A program made the translations under genes and the position numbers. Below the pieces are notes generated by a model. It saw only the letters and a list, made by a program, of their open reading frames with translations, was not told the origin of the DNA and ran no database searches. A stretch of DNA of 64,000 bases from Lysinibacillus sp. FSL K6-0232 (lineage in GTDB: Bacteria > Bacillota > Bacilli > Bacillales_A > Planococcaceae). Below are positions 23,830 to 36,379 of this stretch, piece by piece. The first letter of the stretch is position 1. Each line of letters opens with the position of its first letter. The DNA lies in the NCBI RefSeq assembly GCF_038008325.1, contig NZ_JBBOYW010000001.1:3069501-3133500 (forward strand), written 5' to 3'.

Positions 23830-24159
23830 TTATTCGGTTAATGGTTCATTATCTGTAGACTCTAACGCTTCAGGCTGCTTTGCCATTTTACCTACTTTAC
23901 GCAAAACAAAATAAGCGCAGCCAAAATTGCAATACTCATATAAGTAATCCTGTAGCGTACTTATCTTTGTATCAAATGTCGATTTTTGATTTTTGTCATC
24001 AAAAAATCCTTTTAAACGTAATTGACTATAACCCCAATCACCAACAATATAATCATATCTGGCTAGTATATCAGAGTATCTTTCCTGAAAAGCTTCCGCC
24101 TGAAAGGCATCGCGATATTCTTCTATTAGCTCATATTCTATTCCGTCAACTATGATCAA
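23830..24159 (-). CDS. yutD: YutD-like DUF1027 protein
   Basis: 109 residues. Conserved core YSDILARYDYIVGDWGYSQLRLKGFF and the terminal LYEYCNFGCAYFVLRK with two cysteines fit DUF1027/YutD. A variable acidic tail (EALESTDNEPLTE) follows. Start TTG 24159, five bases after AAGGTGGTG. It lies 20 bases after lipA and ends at a clear terminator, so lipA and yutD form an operon. Function unknown. Confidence 0.92.
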   Translation of the reverse strand: MIIVDGIEYELIEEYRDAFQAEAFQERYSDILARYDYIVGDWGYSQLRLKGFFDDKNQKSTFDTKISTLQDYLYEYCNFGCAYFVLRKVGKMAKQPEALESTDNEPLTE

Positions 24160-24179
24160 AGTGACACCACCTTTTTTGC

Positions 24180-25097
24180 CTAAAGCTCAGCTTGTAACTG
24201 ACGCTCTTTTGTGGCAGCATTTACTTGCTCATCTGCATGATAACTACTACGTACAAGCGGGCCAGCTTCGCAATGCTTAAAGCCTTTTTCCATTGCAATT
24301 TTACGTAGCTTGCCAAATTCGATTGGTGAATAATATTTTTTAACTGGTAAATGCTTTTTCGTTGGCTGTAAATATTGACCAATTGTCATAATATCCACAT
24401 TATTTGCACGTAAATCATCCATTACTTCTAAAATTTCTTCATGTGTTTCGCCTAATCCAATCATTAAAGACGATTTCGTTGGAATATCTGGCTGCATCTC
24501 TTTTGCTAAACGAAGAAACTCTAAAGAGCGCTCGTATTTCGCACGCGCGCGTACTCTTGGTGTTAAACGACGTACTGTTTCAATATTATGATTTAAAATA
24601 TCTGGCTTTGCATCCATTAACAATTGAAGGTTTTCCTTCACACCACCTAAATCTGATGGCAATACTTCAACAGATGTCGCTGGACTTTTGCGGCGGATGG
24701 CACGTACTGTTTCTGCTAACACTTGAGCACCGCCATCTTTTAAATCATCACGCGCTACCATTGTAATGACAACATGCTTTAAATTCATAATGGCTACTGA
24801 ATCTGCTACGCGCTCTGGCTCTGCTAGGTCCAATTCATTCGGTAAACCTGTTTTTACTGCACAGAAACGGCAAGCACGTGTACAAACAGAGCCTAGAATC
24901 ATCATTGTTGCTGTACGTCTTTCTCCCCAGCATTCATGGATATTTGGACAGCGAGCTTCCTCACATACTGTATGCAGGTTTTTCTCACGCATCAGCTTTT
25001 TAAGACCTTTATATTCATCATTTGTGTTTAATTTTATTTTGAGCCAGTCTGGTTTTCTTACATGTTCTTCTTTACTTGTAGGTTTACAAGATGTCAT
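24180..25097 (-). CDS. lipA: lipoyl synthase
   Basis: Radical-SAM enzyme that inserts two sulfurs into protein-bound octanoyl groups (on GcvH and the E2 subunits). Both clusters are visible: auxiliary cluster [12 protein letters not shown] near 47-58 and radical-SAM CTRACRFC near 74-81. The C-terminal RSSYHADEQ motif supplies the serine ligand. 305 residues from ATG 25097, chosen over a longer frame because AGGGGCGAT precedes it. Depends on the Suf Fe-S machinery; acts on gcvH encoded at 41.5 kb. Confidence 0.97.
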   Translation of the reverse strand: MTSCKPTSKEEHVRKPDWLKIKLNTNDEYKGLKKLMREKNLHTVCEEARCPNIHECWGERRTATMMILGSVCTRACRFCAVKTGLPNELDLAEPERVADSVAIMNLKHVVITMVARDDLKDGGAQVLAETVRAIRRKSPATSVEVLPSDLGGVKENLQLLMDAKPDILNHNIETVRRLTPRVRARAKYERSLEFLRLAKEMQPDIPTKSSLMIGLGETHEEILEVMDDLRANNVDIMTIGQYLQPTKKHLPVKKYYSPIEFGKLRKIAMEKGFKHCEAGPLVRSSYHADEQVNAATKERQLQAEL

Positions 25098-25204
25098 ACG
25101 GATATCGCCCCTATCAAAAATATACATTTTTTTATATTAACTATCTTCACTGTTGTCAATGTAACATATTAAATGAACTCCAACAACTATCACAGCATAC
25201 ATTT

Positions 25205-25981
25205 CTACTTATAAGGAACAGGTATTTCGATGGAAGGCTGAGGCGCATCCGTGCTATTCGTATAAATATTTGGAACTGGGCCTCTTGTTAAGCCCATTGC
25301 TACAGGAATATTTTGCGATACAGTCGATGATTTACTGGCAAATGGGACAATAATTTGAACATTTACTTCCATATGAATACCAACCTCTACATAAGCACTG
25401 TTAATGCCAAATTCTTCGATAGATGCTGTAACATCACTATGGACATTCCCAATTACATGAAAGCGAATCGGAATCTTTGGTCCTAAATTACCAAGCAAAG
25501 GAATATTGGCTGCCTGACCAAGTGGTACAAAAAAGACAATACCATCTCCTTCTTGGATTCTGTTAATATCATATTCCACATTTTCTAATTCAGGTAAATG
25601 AGATAGCTCTCCTTGTTCAGCTTGCTCTAGGTACATTTTCACAAGCTCTAATGTTTCTGCTCGAACACGATTAATAATCTCTGTATTAAATTTCGTTGTC
25701 ATCATATCGGAAGTACCTGGTGGAATATCTTCAATAATATCATTGACGTCTAAAACATTTGACGTACGAGAATTAATAGCTTTACTCACAACATAAGACG
25801 CAATTTTATTTGTTTGTACTTCAGCATATTGTAAGTAGGTTGGCATTAGACGTTCATTTAAATAATAGATAAATAAAATCAGACAAATAACCGTACTAAC
25901 AATTAAAATCGTTAATCGATTAAGACGTGCTCCTCGTTTACCATAAGAGCGTAATTTCATTCTTTTTCGAGGGAATAACAA
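25205..25981 (-). CDS. yunB: sporulation protein YunB
   Basis: One N-terminal membrane anchor (LTILIVSTVICLILFIYYL, about 23-41), then an extracytoplasmic domain with VKMYLEQAEQG, FFVPLGQAANIPLLGNLGPKIPI and ISSAYVEVGIHMEV-like strands as in YunB. Required for normal spore formation in B. subtilis by family knowledge. Start TTG 25981 follows AGGAGGAGA; the ATG at 26002 would put that site inside the gene. The ribosome site is locked in the hairpin that terminates the upstream gene. Confidence 0.88.
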   Translation of the reverse strand: MLFPRKRMKLRSYGKRGARLNRLTILIVSTVICLILFIYYLNERLMPTYLQYAEVQTNKIASYVVSKAINSRTSNVLDVNDIIEDIPPGTSDMMTTKFNTEIINRVRAETLELVKMYLEQAEQGELSHLPELENVEYDINRIQEGDGIVFFVPLGQAANIPLLGNLGPKIPIRFHVIGNVHSDVTASIEEFGINSAYVEVGIHMEVNVQIIVPFASKSSTVSQNIPVAMGLTRGPVPNIYTNSTDAPQPSIEIPVPYK

Positions 25982-26021
25982 AAAAATCTCCTCCTGTTCC
26001 ATAACGTATGAACAGGAGGAG
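25981..26021 (-). terminator. terminator of the HD-GYP gene that contains the yunB ribosome site
   Basis: Perfect 12-bp stem CTCCTCCTGTTC / GAACAGGAGGAG, 10-base loop, followed by ATTTTTTT on the minus strand. The 3' arm holds AGGAGGAG and the T-run leads straight into the yunB start codon. Confidence 0.85.
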
Positions 26022-26025
26022 CAAT

Positions 26026-27135
26026 TTATTCTACTTTTGGAGGCATGATATAATCCGTTTCAACGCCTTCTATTGTCACTGTTGGGTAGTCCACTAAATT
26101 GATTTCATATGTGGCTGTTAACAATTGATTTTGCTCCTCAAAAATACGAATCCATGGCAATGCTGCATCTAATGTATTTTGCTTTGATACAATACCACGT
26201 CGGCCATCTGATAATTTTAAAATTACGCCATTTGGATAATGGACAACAGCCTTTTTTAAAGCCTTTACGATACGGGCATCGTAAAGTGTGCCGGAACCTG
26301 ATTCTACAATAGCTAGCCCTTGTGAAGGCAGCATTTTTTCTCGGTACACACGATTTGTTGTCACAGCATCAAAAACATCTGCAACACCAATAATTTTCGC
26401 AAATGGGTGGATTTCAAAATCAACAAGACCTCGTGGGTAGCCACTACCATCAATACGCTCATGATGCTGGAAAGCACAGTGCGCCACAAGCAATGAAATA
26501 GAATGCAAATTTCGTAATAAATCAAAGCCATAACGGGCATGCATTTGCATTGCCTTAAACTCATCACTCGTTAAACGGCCTGGCTTTGTTAAAATTTCTT
26601 TTGGTACCATTAGCTTGCCAACATCATGCAACAAAGCGCCAATACCAATTAAGCGCAAATCCTCAGCAGAATAACCAAGCTCTTTTGCAATTGCTATTGA
26701 GTACAATGTCACTTGGAAAGAATGTTGATATAAATATTCATCAAATAAATAGGCATCTGTTAGTATCGTTAAAATTTCATCATTTCCAGCAACTACTGAC
26801 AGCAGCTCATCGACAATGGACACAATTGTTTTAGACTGCTGATCTAATATATATGAAGCATTTACTGGATTACAGCCATCTAGTGACTGGAACGAACTTT
26901 TAATCGTTGAAATGGCTTTATTGCGCATAGTAGGTGGCACTGTTTCTTCAACTTCAATACCTTCAGAAATTTCATCATCAATATATAAATAATGGATATT
27001 TAACTGTTGAAGTCTTTGAATAATACGAGCATTTATAACAACATCCTTTTTTAAAAGCGGGTGACCTGCTTCATTCCAAATAGTTCTCCCTAAAACCATA
27101 CCTTCTTTTAATACATCGATTGAAATTAATCGCAT
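26026..27135 (-). CDS. HD-GYP domain protein (putative c-di-GMP phosphodiesterase)
   Basis: 369 residues. N-terminal regulatory part (MRLISIDVLKEGMVLGRTIWN), then an HD-GYP domain from about 130: HSFQVTLYSIAIAKELGY, the HD pair in LLHDVGKLMVPKEIL, and HHERIDGSGYPRGL with the GYP motif as GYP. Ligand residues appear complete, so c-di-GMP hydrolysis is likely. C-terminal PilZ-like or extension of about 80 residues (GVILKLSDGRRGIVSKQN). Terminates at the hairpin overlapping the yunB ribosome site. It could oppose the diguanylate cyclase at 16.7 kb. Confidence 0.9.
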   Translation of the reverse strand: MRLISIDVLKEGMVLGRTIWNEAGHPLLKKDVVINARIIQRLQQLNIHYLYIDDEISEGIEVEETVPPTMRNKAISTIKSSFQSLDGCNPVNASYILDQQSKTIVSIVDELLSVVAGNDEILTILTDAYLFDEYLYQHSFQVTLYSIAIAKELGYSAEDLRLIGIGALLHDVGKLMVPKEILTKPGRLTSDEFKAMQMHARYGFDLLRNLHSISLLVAHCAFQHHERIDGSGYPRGLVDFEIHPFAKIIGVADVFDAVTTNRVYREKMLPSQGLAIVESGSGTLYDARIVKALKKAVVHYPNGVILKLSDGRRGIVSKQNTLDAALPWIRIFEEQNQLLTATYEINLVDYPTVTIEGVETDYIMPPKVE

Positions 27136-27168
27136 GACTTCTTCCCCAATCCATTCTTCCAGCTATCT

Positions 27169-28536
27169 TTACGGCTGAAAGAATCTTTGACCATAATCTA
27201 TCATAATATTTCGTAAAAAATCAGGCAAAATATATTGTTTTTTTGCATATTTAAAACTTGGATAAAAGTAGCCAAATGTAAATAAATCTAGCGTTACAAG
27301 CTTATAAATACGATCTTGGTCTGCTGGCTTACCATTAATTAGCAGTTGCCGATTATCATTTATTGCAAAGCCATATGTTAATATTTTCCCAAAAATAACA
27401 CCTCGAAAGCCTAATCCTTTTAATTCAATATAAGGCCACTCTTCATTTTTGGATTGTAGATAAATTTCCTTCATTTCAGCAACTGATAATTCAATTGTAC
27501 ATAAATTAATGGGATGTGGAAAAATTCGATGCAAATCTAATGCTGTCACCGTTCCTTTAGGAAGACCGTCTAAAAAAATTCCAGCGTTAAATAAAGCGCA
27601 ATCTGCACCGCTTTTCTCTAAAATTGCATGTGCAAATAAATCGGAAAGCTGTGAGTAATGAAACCATTCCTTATTATAAGCTTTCGTTGTTGTAAATACT
27701 GGAGTATCCAATATTCTTTTTCCTTCATCTTCTAAAAACTGTACAATATCTTGTTCATTTTGCACAATTGGCAAATTCTTATTATGCAATAAGACATCCT
27801 TTTTTTCAACAATTTTCCTTGTTTTTTTATCGTACAAGATTGTCAAATGTCCAATATATTGCCCAAATTTGCCCCCACCTGTTAATAAGACACCATTAAT
27901 ATATTTACCATTTGGAAAAATATGATGTGTATGAGAACCAAATATAACATCAATTTCAGGACATTCTTCAGCAAGTAGCTCATCCTCTGTAATACCTAGA
28001 TGTGATAAGCATACAACAATATCGACCTCTTTACGTAGCTGATGCGCTAGTCGTAACAGCGTACTTCGTGCCTCGTCCATTTGCCAATTTAATTCCTCAT
28101 AATACACTTCAAACATAGCTGTAGCAGCAATAACTCCCAGCTTTGTTCCCTGCTCTGTTGTTAGAATAATATAAGGCTTTAACCAAGCTGGATTATTGCC
28201 ATTTGTAGCATAAACATTTGCAACAATAACATCAAACTTTGCATCATCATATAGATGAAAAAGCTCTTGATGGGATAGGGTAATGCCTTCATTATTACCG
28301 ATTGTTACAACATCATAACCTGCCTCATTTAGCAATTGCACATTACCCTTACCAAGCGTTGCATCTGTATAAATATTAGAGCGATCTAGATGATCTCCAA
28401 TATCAAACAAATAGCTTGTTTCTCCTATTCGCTTTAGCTCTTTGCGCCGCTCTTTCACATAGCTTTGCATTCGTGGCCAATACTTAAAATGACTATGCAA
28501 ATCATTTGTGTGAAAAATATGGATTTTTTCAAGCAT
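27169..28536 (-). CDS. yunD: metallophosphatase/5'-nucleotidase, YunD-like
   Basis: 455 residues with the calcineurin-like metal motifs: IFHTNDLHSHF at the N-terminus, IGDHLDRSN, TIGNNEGI, VCLSHLG and GSHTHHIF. The C-terminal 5'-nucleotidase domain follows from about 290 (GADCALFNAGIFLDGLPKG). No signal peptide is visible, so it is probably cytoplasmic. First of the yunD-yunE... direction order is yunF, yunE, yunD on the minus strand. Substrate unknown. Confidence 0.92.
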   Translation of the reverse strand: MLEKIHIFHTNDLHSHFKYWPRMQSYVKERRKELKRIGETSYLFDIGDHLDRSNIYTDATLGKGNVQLLNEAGYDVVTIGNNEGITLSHQELFHLYDDAKFDVIVANVYATNGNNPAWLKPYIILTTEQGTKLGVIAATAMFEVYYEELNWQMDEARSTLLRLAHQLRKEVDIVVCLSHLGITEDELLAEECPEIDVIFGSHTHHIFPNGKYINGVLLTGGGKFGQYIGHLTILYDKKTRKIVEKKDVLLHNKNLPIVQNEQDIVQFLEDEGKRILDTPVFTTTKAYNKEWFHYSQLSDLFAHAILEKSGADCALFNAGIFLDGLPKGTVTALDLHRIFPHPINLCTIELSVAEMKEIYLQSKNEEWPYIELKGLGFRGVIFGKILTYGFAINDNRQLLINGKPADQDRIYKLVTLDLFTFGYFYPSFKYAKKQYILPDFLRNIMIDYGQRFFQP

Positions 28537-28555
28537 TTAAGCCACCTCACTTCAA

Positions 28556-29386
28556 TTAGCTACTCGCTAATATACCTTCAATAATGGAACGAATCCCTAA
28601 TAATAATAAAATAATTCTCAGTGCTAGTACAAGCGTATCTGATTTAATTTTCTTATTTAATGCTGCTCCTAGCTTGGCACCAATATAAGCGCCTGGAATA
28701 ACAGGAATTGTATAAAGCCATGGTACATGACCTAAATAAATATGGCTAGCAGAATTAACAATAGATGTTAAAAATACCATAAACATTGATGTTGCCACTG
28801 CAACATGTGGTGGAAATAAAAATAAAATAATCATCGCTGGCACAATCATTGAGCCACCACCTATGCCAAACAAGCCCGAAGCAAAGCCGATGCCAAATGT
28901 TAATGCAATTGCAAACCAAATAGGATAACCATATACATATGTTTTCCCTTCAGCATCTGTAAATGTTTGCTGTGTACCATTTTTAATAAACCATTTGACA
29001 GGCTTTAATTTATCTCGAATAAGTAAAATGATTGATAAAATAATTAATAAAATACCGAAATATAAATTGAATGAAGGTAAGTCTAATCCTTTATTGACCC
29101 AAGCGCCTAGAATTGTTCCCGGAATGCTGCCAATAAAAAATATAAAACCACTTTTATAATCTACCGTTTTTGATTTCATATAGCTTAATGTTGAGGCAAG
29201 CCCAGTAAAAATCATCATAATGACAGATAAACCAACGACTTTTTGTGGTGTAATATCTGGTATCATTCCTAAATTTAAGCCAATATATAATGTAGCTGGC
29301 ACTAATATGGCACCGCCACCTAGCCCCACCAATGCACCCATTAGACCAGCAAGTAGTGCAATGATGATTAGTAAAATAAACTCCAT
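28556..29386 (-). CDS. yunE: TauE/SafE-family sulfite exporter-like membrane protein, YunE-like
   Basis: 276 residues, about eight membrane spans. Two repeat motifs typical of the family: GALVGLGGGAILVPATLYI (about 17-35) and GLFGIGGGSMIVPAMIILF (about 170-188). Members export sulfite, sulfoacetate or related anions; the substrate here is not shown. Its ATG overlaps the yunF stop by one base (TAATG) and it precedes yunD by 19 bases. Confidence 0.92.
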   Translation of the reverse strand: MEFILLIIIALLAGLMGALVGLGGGAILVPATLYIGLNLGMIPDITPQKVVGLSVIMMIFTGLASTLSYMKSKTVDYKSGFIFFIGSIPGTILGAWVNKGLDLPSFNLYFGILLIILSIILLIRDKLKPVKWFIKNGTQQTFTDAEGKTYVYGYPIWFAIALTFGIGFASGLFGIGGGSMIVPAMIILFLFPPHVAVATSMFMVFLTSIVNSASHIYLGHVPWLYTIPVIPGAYIGAKLGAALNKKIKSDTLVLALRIILLLLGIRSIIEGILASS

Positions 29387-30243
29387 TATAGTTCCCCTTC
29401 AAATATATTTAATTGCTTTGGCGCTAGCCCATCATCTTTAATATGCAAAATCTCCTGTAGCTCCTTCGCATTTTTTGCTGCATGATGCCCTGAATTATTA
29501 TTAAATAAGACAAATAAATCGTCCGCCTCTGCATGAAGCTTTTCAATACTTTGTCCAAGTTGTTGTAGCTCCTCTTTATTATAATCATATAAAAAGCGAA
29601 CTTTACGCCAATTTTCTGCATTTCCTGTATTGCGCCATCCATGAATATTGCGGCCATGAATACGCACAAGTGCCTTCTTGGCAGTTGCAACAGGATAAAA
29701 GGGAACTGACCCTACACCAGCCTGTGGTTCATCACAAACTGTATGAATAAATTGATGCTCTCGTAAAAAATCCATCGTCTGTTGCACTACTTTATCTGCA
29801 TACCATGTTTGATTGCGAAACTCGATTGCCACCTCAAAATCCTTGAGCTGCTGTCGAATATACAATAAATATTGAACATTCTTTGCCTGACAATCAAACC
29901 ATGGTGGAAATTGGGCTAAAATCATCCCTAATTTACCATAACGTTTAAATTCATTGGCACATTCAATAAATACATTAAACATATCATTTCTTGTTTCAAA
30001 AGGAATATCGCCTCGTAAATGACCTGTCATACCTTGATAGGCTTTCACAACAAAGCGGAAATGTTCTGGTGTATCCTCACACCATTTACGAACATGCTCT
30101 TTTGATGGTATGGCATAAAAAGAAGTATCCACCTCTACCGTTAAAAAATGACCTGTATAATCAAATAATTTATCTTTTGAGATAGTCACTCCACTATAAA
30201 GTGAAGGGTGATCTCCCCAACCAGTTAAGCCAACTACAATCAT
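29386..30243 (-). CDS. yunF: DUF72 protein, YunF-like
   Basis: 285 residues. DUF72 hallmarks: GLTGWGDHPSLY at the N-terminus, VEVDTSFYAIPS, FRFVVKAYQGMTGH, LAQFPPWF and the C-terminal VLFNNNSGHHAAKNA. TIM-barrel-like family with no agreed reaction; nuclease or sugar-related roles have been suggested. Ribosome site AGAGGAGGGGG. First gene of the yunF-yunE-yunD operon. Confidence 0.93.
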   Translation of the reverse strand: MIVVGLTGWGDHPSLYSGVTISKDKLFDYTGHFLTVEVDTSFYAIPSKEHVRKWCEDTPEHFRFVVKAYQGMTGHLRGDIPFETRNDMFNVFIECANEFKRYGKLGMILAQFPPWFDCQAKNVQYLLYIRQQLKDFEVAIEFRNQTWYADKVVQQTMDFLREHQFIHTVCDEPQAGVGSVPFYPVATAKKALVRIHGRNIHGWRNTGNAENWRKVRFLYDYNKEELQQLGQSIEKLHAEADDLFVLFNNNSGHHAAKNAKELQEILHIKDDGLAPKQLNIFEGEL

Positions 30244-30398
30244 GTGACCCCCTCCTCTATGTACATAATCATAGCATACAGTTTCACACTACAATTAAAT
30301 ATCCTGTAAAAATTATCGCTTTCTTTTCATTCTAATAGGGGGAAATCATTATGTCACTTTTGACAAACAAAAAGGCATGAATTCCTCTATCATTGAAC

Positions 30399-30518
30399 TC
30401 ATACCAATCTACTTGATTTAACAAGTTTTTCTTCAATACCTTTTAAAAATTCAATACGACTATAAGCTAGTCCACCCTCCATTAATGGGTCTACAATATT
30501 GACGAATAGTTGATTATT
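30399..30518 (-). pseudogene. possible gene remnant, 39 open codons
   Basis: An open stretch reads NNQLFVNIVDPLMEGGLAYS, then RIEFLKGIEEKLVKSSRLV and a stop. It has protein-like composition but no start with a ribosome site, and a stop directly upstream. It may be the C-terminal leftover of a lost gene. The rest of 30244-30610 shows no gene. I cannot name the family. Confidence 0.3.
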
Positions 30519-30614
30519 TTACAGGCATTCATATTTTGAACAATTGGATTCTTTTTAAATCCTCAATCTACTTTAATTAACATTATTTCTTAATTAAACC
30601 TGATATTCTCGACT

Positions 30615-30652
30615 AAAAAACCCCTGCCACAAATTTTTATGTGACAGGGATT
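30615..30652 (-). terminator. terminator of the suf operon
   Basis: Stem of about 13 bp, AATCCCTGTCACA / TGTGGCAGGGGTT with one G-T or mismatch pair each side, followed on the minus strand by TTTTTAGTC. Nine bases after the sufB stop. Confidence 0.9.
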
Positions 30653-30660
30653 GAGCTTTA

Positions 30661-32058
30661 TTAACCGATAGAACCTTCCATCTCGAATTTAATCAATCGA
30701 TTCATTTCGACTGCGTATTCCATTGGTAATTCTTTTGTAAATGGCTCGATAAAGCCCATTACGATCATTTCTGTTGCTTCTTCTTCAGAAATACCACGTG
30801 ACATTAAATAGAATAATTGCTCTTCAGATACTTTAGAAACTTTTGCTTCATGCTCTAAAGAAACATTATCATTAAAGATTTCATTGTATGGAATTGTATC
30901 AGACGTTGATTCATTATCCATAATGAGCGTATCACACTCAATATTGGCACGTGCACCACTTGCTTTAGGACCGAAACGAACTTGTCCCATATATGTTACC
31001 TTACCACCTTGTTTTGCAATCGATTTTGACACGATTGTTGAAGATGTATTTGGTGCCATATGGATCATTTTTGCTCCAGCATGTTGGTGTTGCCCTTTAC
31101 CTGCTAATGCAATGGATAATGTCATACCACGAGCACCTTCACCTTTTAGGATACATGCTGGGTATTTCATTGTTAATTTAGAACCGATGTTACCATCAAT
31201 CCATTCCATTGTTCCGTTTTCTTCAACAACTGTACGTTTTGTTACAAGGTTATAGACATTGTTTGCCCAGTTTTGAATTGTTGTGTAACGGCAATAGGCA
31301 TCTTTTTTCACGATAATTTCTACAACTGCTGAGTGTAGAGAATTTGTTGTATAAACAGGCGCTGTACAGCCTTCAACATAGTGTACATGTGCACCCTCGT
31401 CCACAATAATTAAAGTACGTTCGAATTGACCCATATTTTCTGAGTTAATACGGAAGTATGCTTGTAATGGTGTTTCTACCTTTACACCTGGTGGTACATA
31501 GATAAATGAGCCACCTGACCATACTGCTGAGTTAAGTGCCGCAAATTTATTGTCAGTGTAAGGAATAACTTTACCCCAGTGTGCTTTGAAAATATCTTCG
31601 TTTTCACGTAACGCTGAGTCTGTGTCTTTAAAGACAATACCAAGGTCTTCAAGGTCTTGTTTCATATTATGATACACTACCTCTGATTCGTATTGCGCAG
31701 ATACACCTGCAAGATATTTTTGTTCTGCTTCTGGAATACCTAATTTATCGAAAGTAGCTTTGATTTCATCAGGTACCTCATCCCATGATCTTTGTGTAGC
31801 TTCTGATGGTTTTACATAGTACGTAATCTCATCGAAATTTAAGTCACTAAGATCACCACCCCATTGTGGCATTGGTTTTGTATAGAATGTTTCAAGCGCT
31901 TTTAAGCGGTACTCTAACATCCACTCTGGCTCTTGCTTCATATTTGAAATTTCACGGACGATTTCTTCAGTTAAACCACGTTTTGAACGGAAAATTGATA
32001 CGTCCTTGTCATGGAATCCGTATTTGTAATCGCCGATATCAGGCATTTTTTTAGCCAT
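30661..32058 (-). CDS. sufB: Fe-S cluster scaffold subunit SufB
   Basis: Core of the SufBCD complex on which new Fe-S clusters form. 465 residues from ATG 32058, after CGGAGGAG; six upstream codons contain that site. Conserved blocks: [53 protein letters not shown] (with the cluster cysteine), [19 protein letters not shown] and [24 protein letters not shown]. Last gene of the operon, 94 bases after sufU. Confidence 0.96.
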   Translation of the reverse strand: MAKKMPDIGDYKYGFHDKDVSIFRSKRGLTEEIVREISNMKQEPEWMLEYRLKALETFYTKPMPQWGGDLSDLNFDEITYYVKPSEATQRSWDEVPDEIKATFDKLGIPEAEQKYLAGVSAQYESEVVYHNMKQDLEDLGIVFKDTDSALRENEDIFKAHWGKVIPYTDNKFAALNSAVWSGGSFIYVPPGVKVETPLQAYFRINSENMGQFERTLIIVDEGAHVHYVEGCTAPVYTTNSLHSAVVEIIVKKDAYCRYTTIQNWANNVYNLVTKRTVVEENGTMEWIDGNIGSKLTMKYPACILKGEGARGMTLSIALAGKGQHQHAGAKMIHMAPNTSSTIVSKSIAKQGGKVTYMGQVRFGPKASGARANIECDTLIMDNESTSDTIPYNEIFNDNVSLEHEAKVSKVSEEQLFYLMSRGISEEEATEMIVMGFIEPFTKELPMEYAVEMNRLIKFEMEGSIG

Positions 32059-32152
32059 CGTTTCTCCTCCGTTCATTGAGTTATATTTTTCAAGATATTC
32101 AATCCTTGCTTTGAGTGAAAGTAAAGGGTACTTTCACTCAGCCACAAGGTTG

Positions 32153-35104
<2,952 letters not shown>

Positions 35105-35122
35105 GCTAGTTCGTCCTCCCTC

Positions 35123-35902
35123 TTATGCTTCTTGTTCTTCTGTTTCTTCTTCGATGCCTAATTCTTTTTTGATCCAGTCATAGCCTTCTGCCTCTAAACG
35201 TTGTGCAAGCTCTGCACCACCTGATTTCACAATACGACCTTGCATCATTACATGTACATGATCTGGTGTAATGTAGTTTAATAGGCGTTGATAGTGTGTA
35301 ATCATTAAGCAGCCAAAGCCTTCGCCACGCATTGCATTAATACCTTTTGATACAACTTTTAATGCATCAATATCAAGACCAGAGTCAATTTCATCTAAAA
35401 TTGCAAATGTTGGCTTAATCATCATTAATTGAAGAATTTCATTACGTTTTTTCTCACCACCAGAAAATCCTTCATTTAAGTAACGCTGTGCCATATCTTC
35501 ATCCATTTCAAGGAATTCCATGTTCTTATCTAATTCGCGAATAAATTTCATTAATGAGATTTCATCGCCTTCTTCACGTCGTGCATTAATAGCTGAACGT
35601 AAGAAATCAGCATTTGTTACACCAGCGATTTCAGATGGATATTGCATTGCTAGGAATAAACCAGCTTGAGCACGCTCGTCTACTTCCATTTCAAGCACAT
35701 CTTCACCATCAAGTTCAACTGTACCTGAAGTAACTTCGTATTTTGGATGACCCATAATAGCAGATGCTAGTGTCGATTTACCAGTTCCGTTTGGTCCCAT
35801 AATTGCGTGAATTTCATTTGTATTAATTGTAAGATTTACGCCTTTTAAAATCTCTTTCCCGTCGATTTCAACGTGAAGATCTTTAATTACTAAAGTTGAC
35901 AT
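35123..35902 (-). CDS. sufC: SufC ATPase
   Basis: ABC-type ATPase, soluble, driving conformational change in SufBCD. Walker A GPNGTGKSTLAS near 36-47, signature FSGGEKKRNEILQ near 145, Walker B FAILDEIDSGLDID, switch His in MITHYQRLL. 259 residues with an acidic tail. First gene of the suf operon; ribosome site GGAGGT. A 16-bp palindrome lies in the leader. Confidence 0.97.
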   Translation of the reverse strand: MSTLVIKDLHVEIDGKEILKGVNLTINTNEIHAIMGPNGTGKSTLASAIMGHPKYEVTSGTVELDGEDVLEMEVDERAQAGLFLAMQYPSEIAGVTNADFLRSAINARREEGDEISLMKFIRELDKNMEFLEMDEDMAQRYLNEGFSGGEKKRNEILQLMMIKPTFAILDEIDSGLDIDALKVVSKGINAMRGEGFGCLMITHYQRLLNYITPDHVHVMMQGRIVKSGGAELAQRLEAEGYDWIKKELGIEEETEEQEA

Positions 35903-35926
35903 GAAAATACCTCCATAGTGTTCAGT

Positions 35927-35942
35927 GAATGGATATCCATTC
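35927..35942. promoter_or_regulatory. 16-bp palindrome upstream of sufC
   Basis: GAATGGATATCCATTC, a perfect palindrome 25-40 bases before the sufC start, in the probable leader. It could be an operator or an mRNA hairpin. A weak -10-like TGATAAT lies about 20 bases further upstream. No known Fe-S regulator consensus matched by eye. Confidence 0.35.
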
Positions 35943-36379
35943 CTTAATTATCATCATTCTAATCTTAACTGAAAATTGTTCTCTATGCAAACCATTTCAA
36001 TTACTTTCGGTTTTCTTAAATAAAATCTTGAAAAATAAAGACTTTGTAAGCATTTTCAGCTAGTTACTTAGCAAACTTATCAATGAGAATAACGTTTCTC
36101 CATTTTCAATAAATTACTTCTAATTGAGAATTAATTTCATCTAGCTACATAGTGGAAACCCCGTGAAAAGGGCGAATTATAGCGGTTTTCTAACAAAAAT
36201 ACATAGAGAGTGCTATCTATACTATAACCTTTTTCACGATAATGAAATCAATTAAGGAAACAAATATTTTAGCTATATGTTTAAAATAACCTGTAAACAT
36301 TGATAGTCATTTTTCATCTTAAATACTATAATTAAAATAAAATCAATCTTATTTTTAGATTAATAGAGGTGAAAAGTTA
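35943..36379. other. 437-bp divergent intergenic region, sufC / gltC
   Basis: Very A+T-rich. It holds the promoters of both divergent genes and several short imperfect inverted repeats such as GAGAATAACGTTTCTC (36083-36098). No coding frame with a ribosome site. LysR-type regulators usually bind TN11A sites in such regions, but I cannot choose one. Confidence 0.45.
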
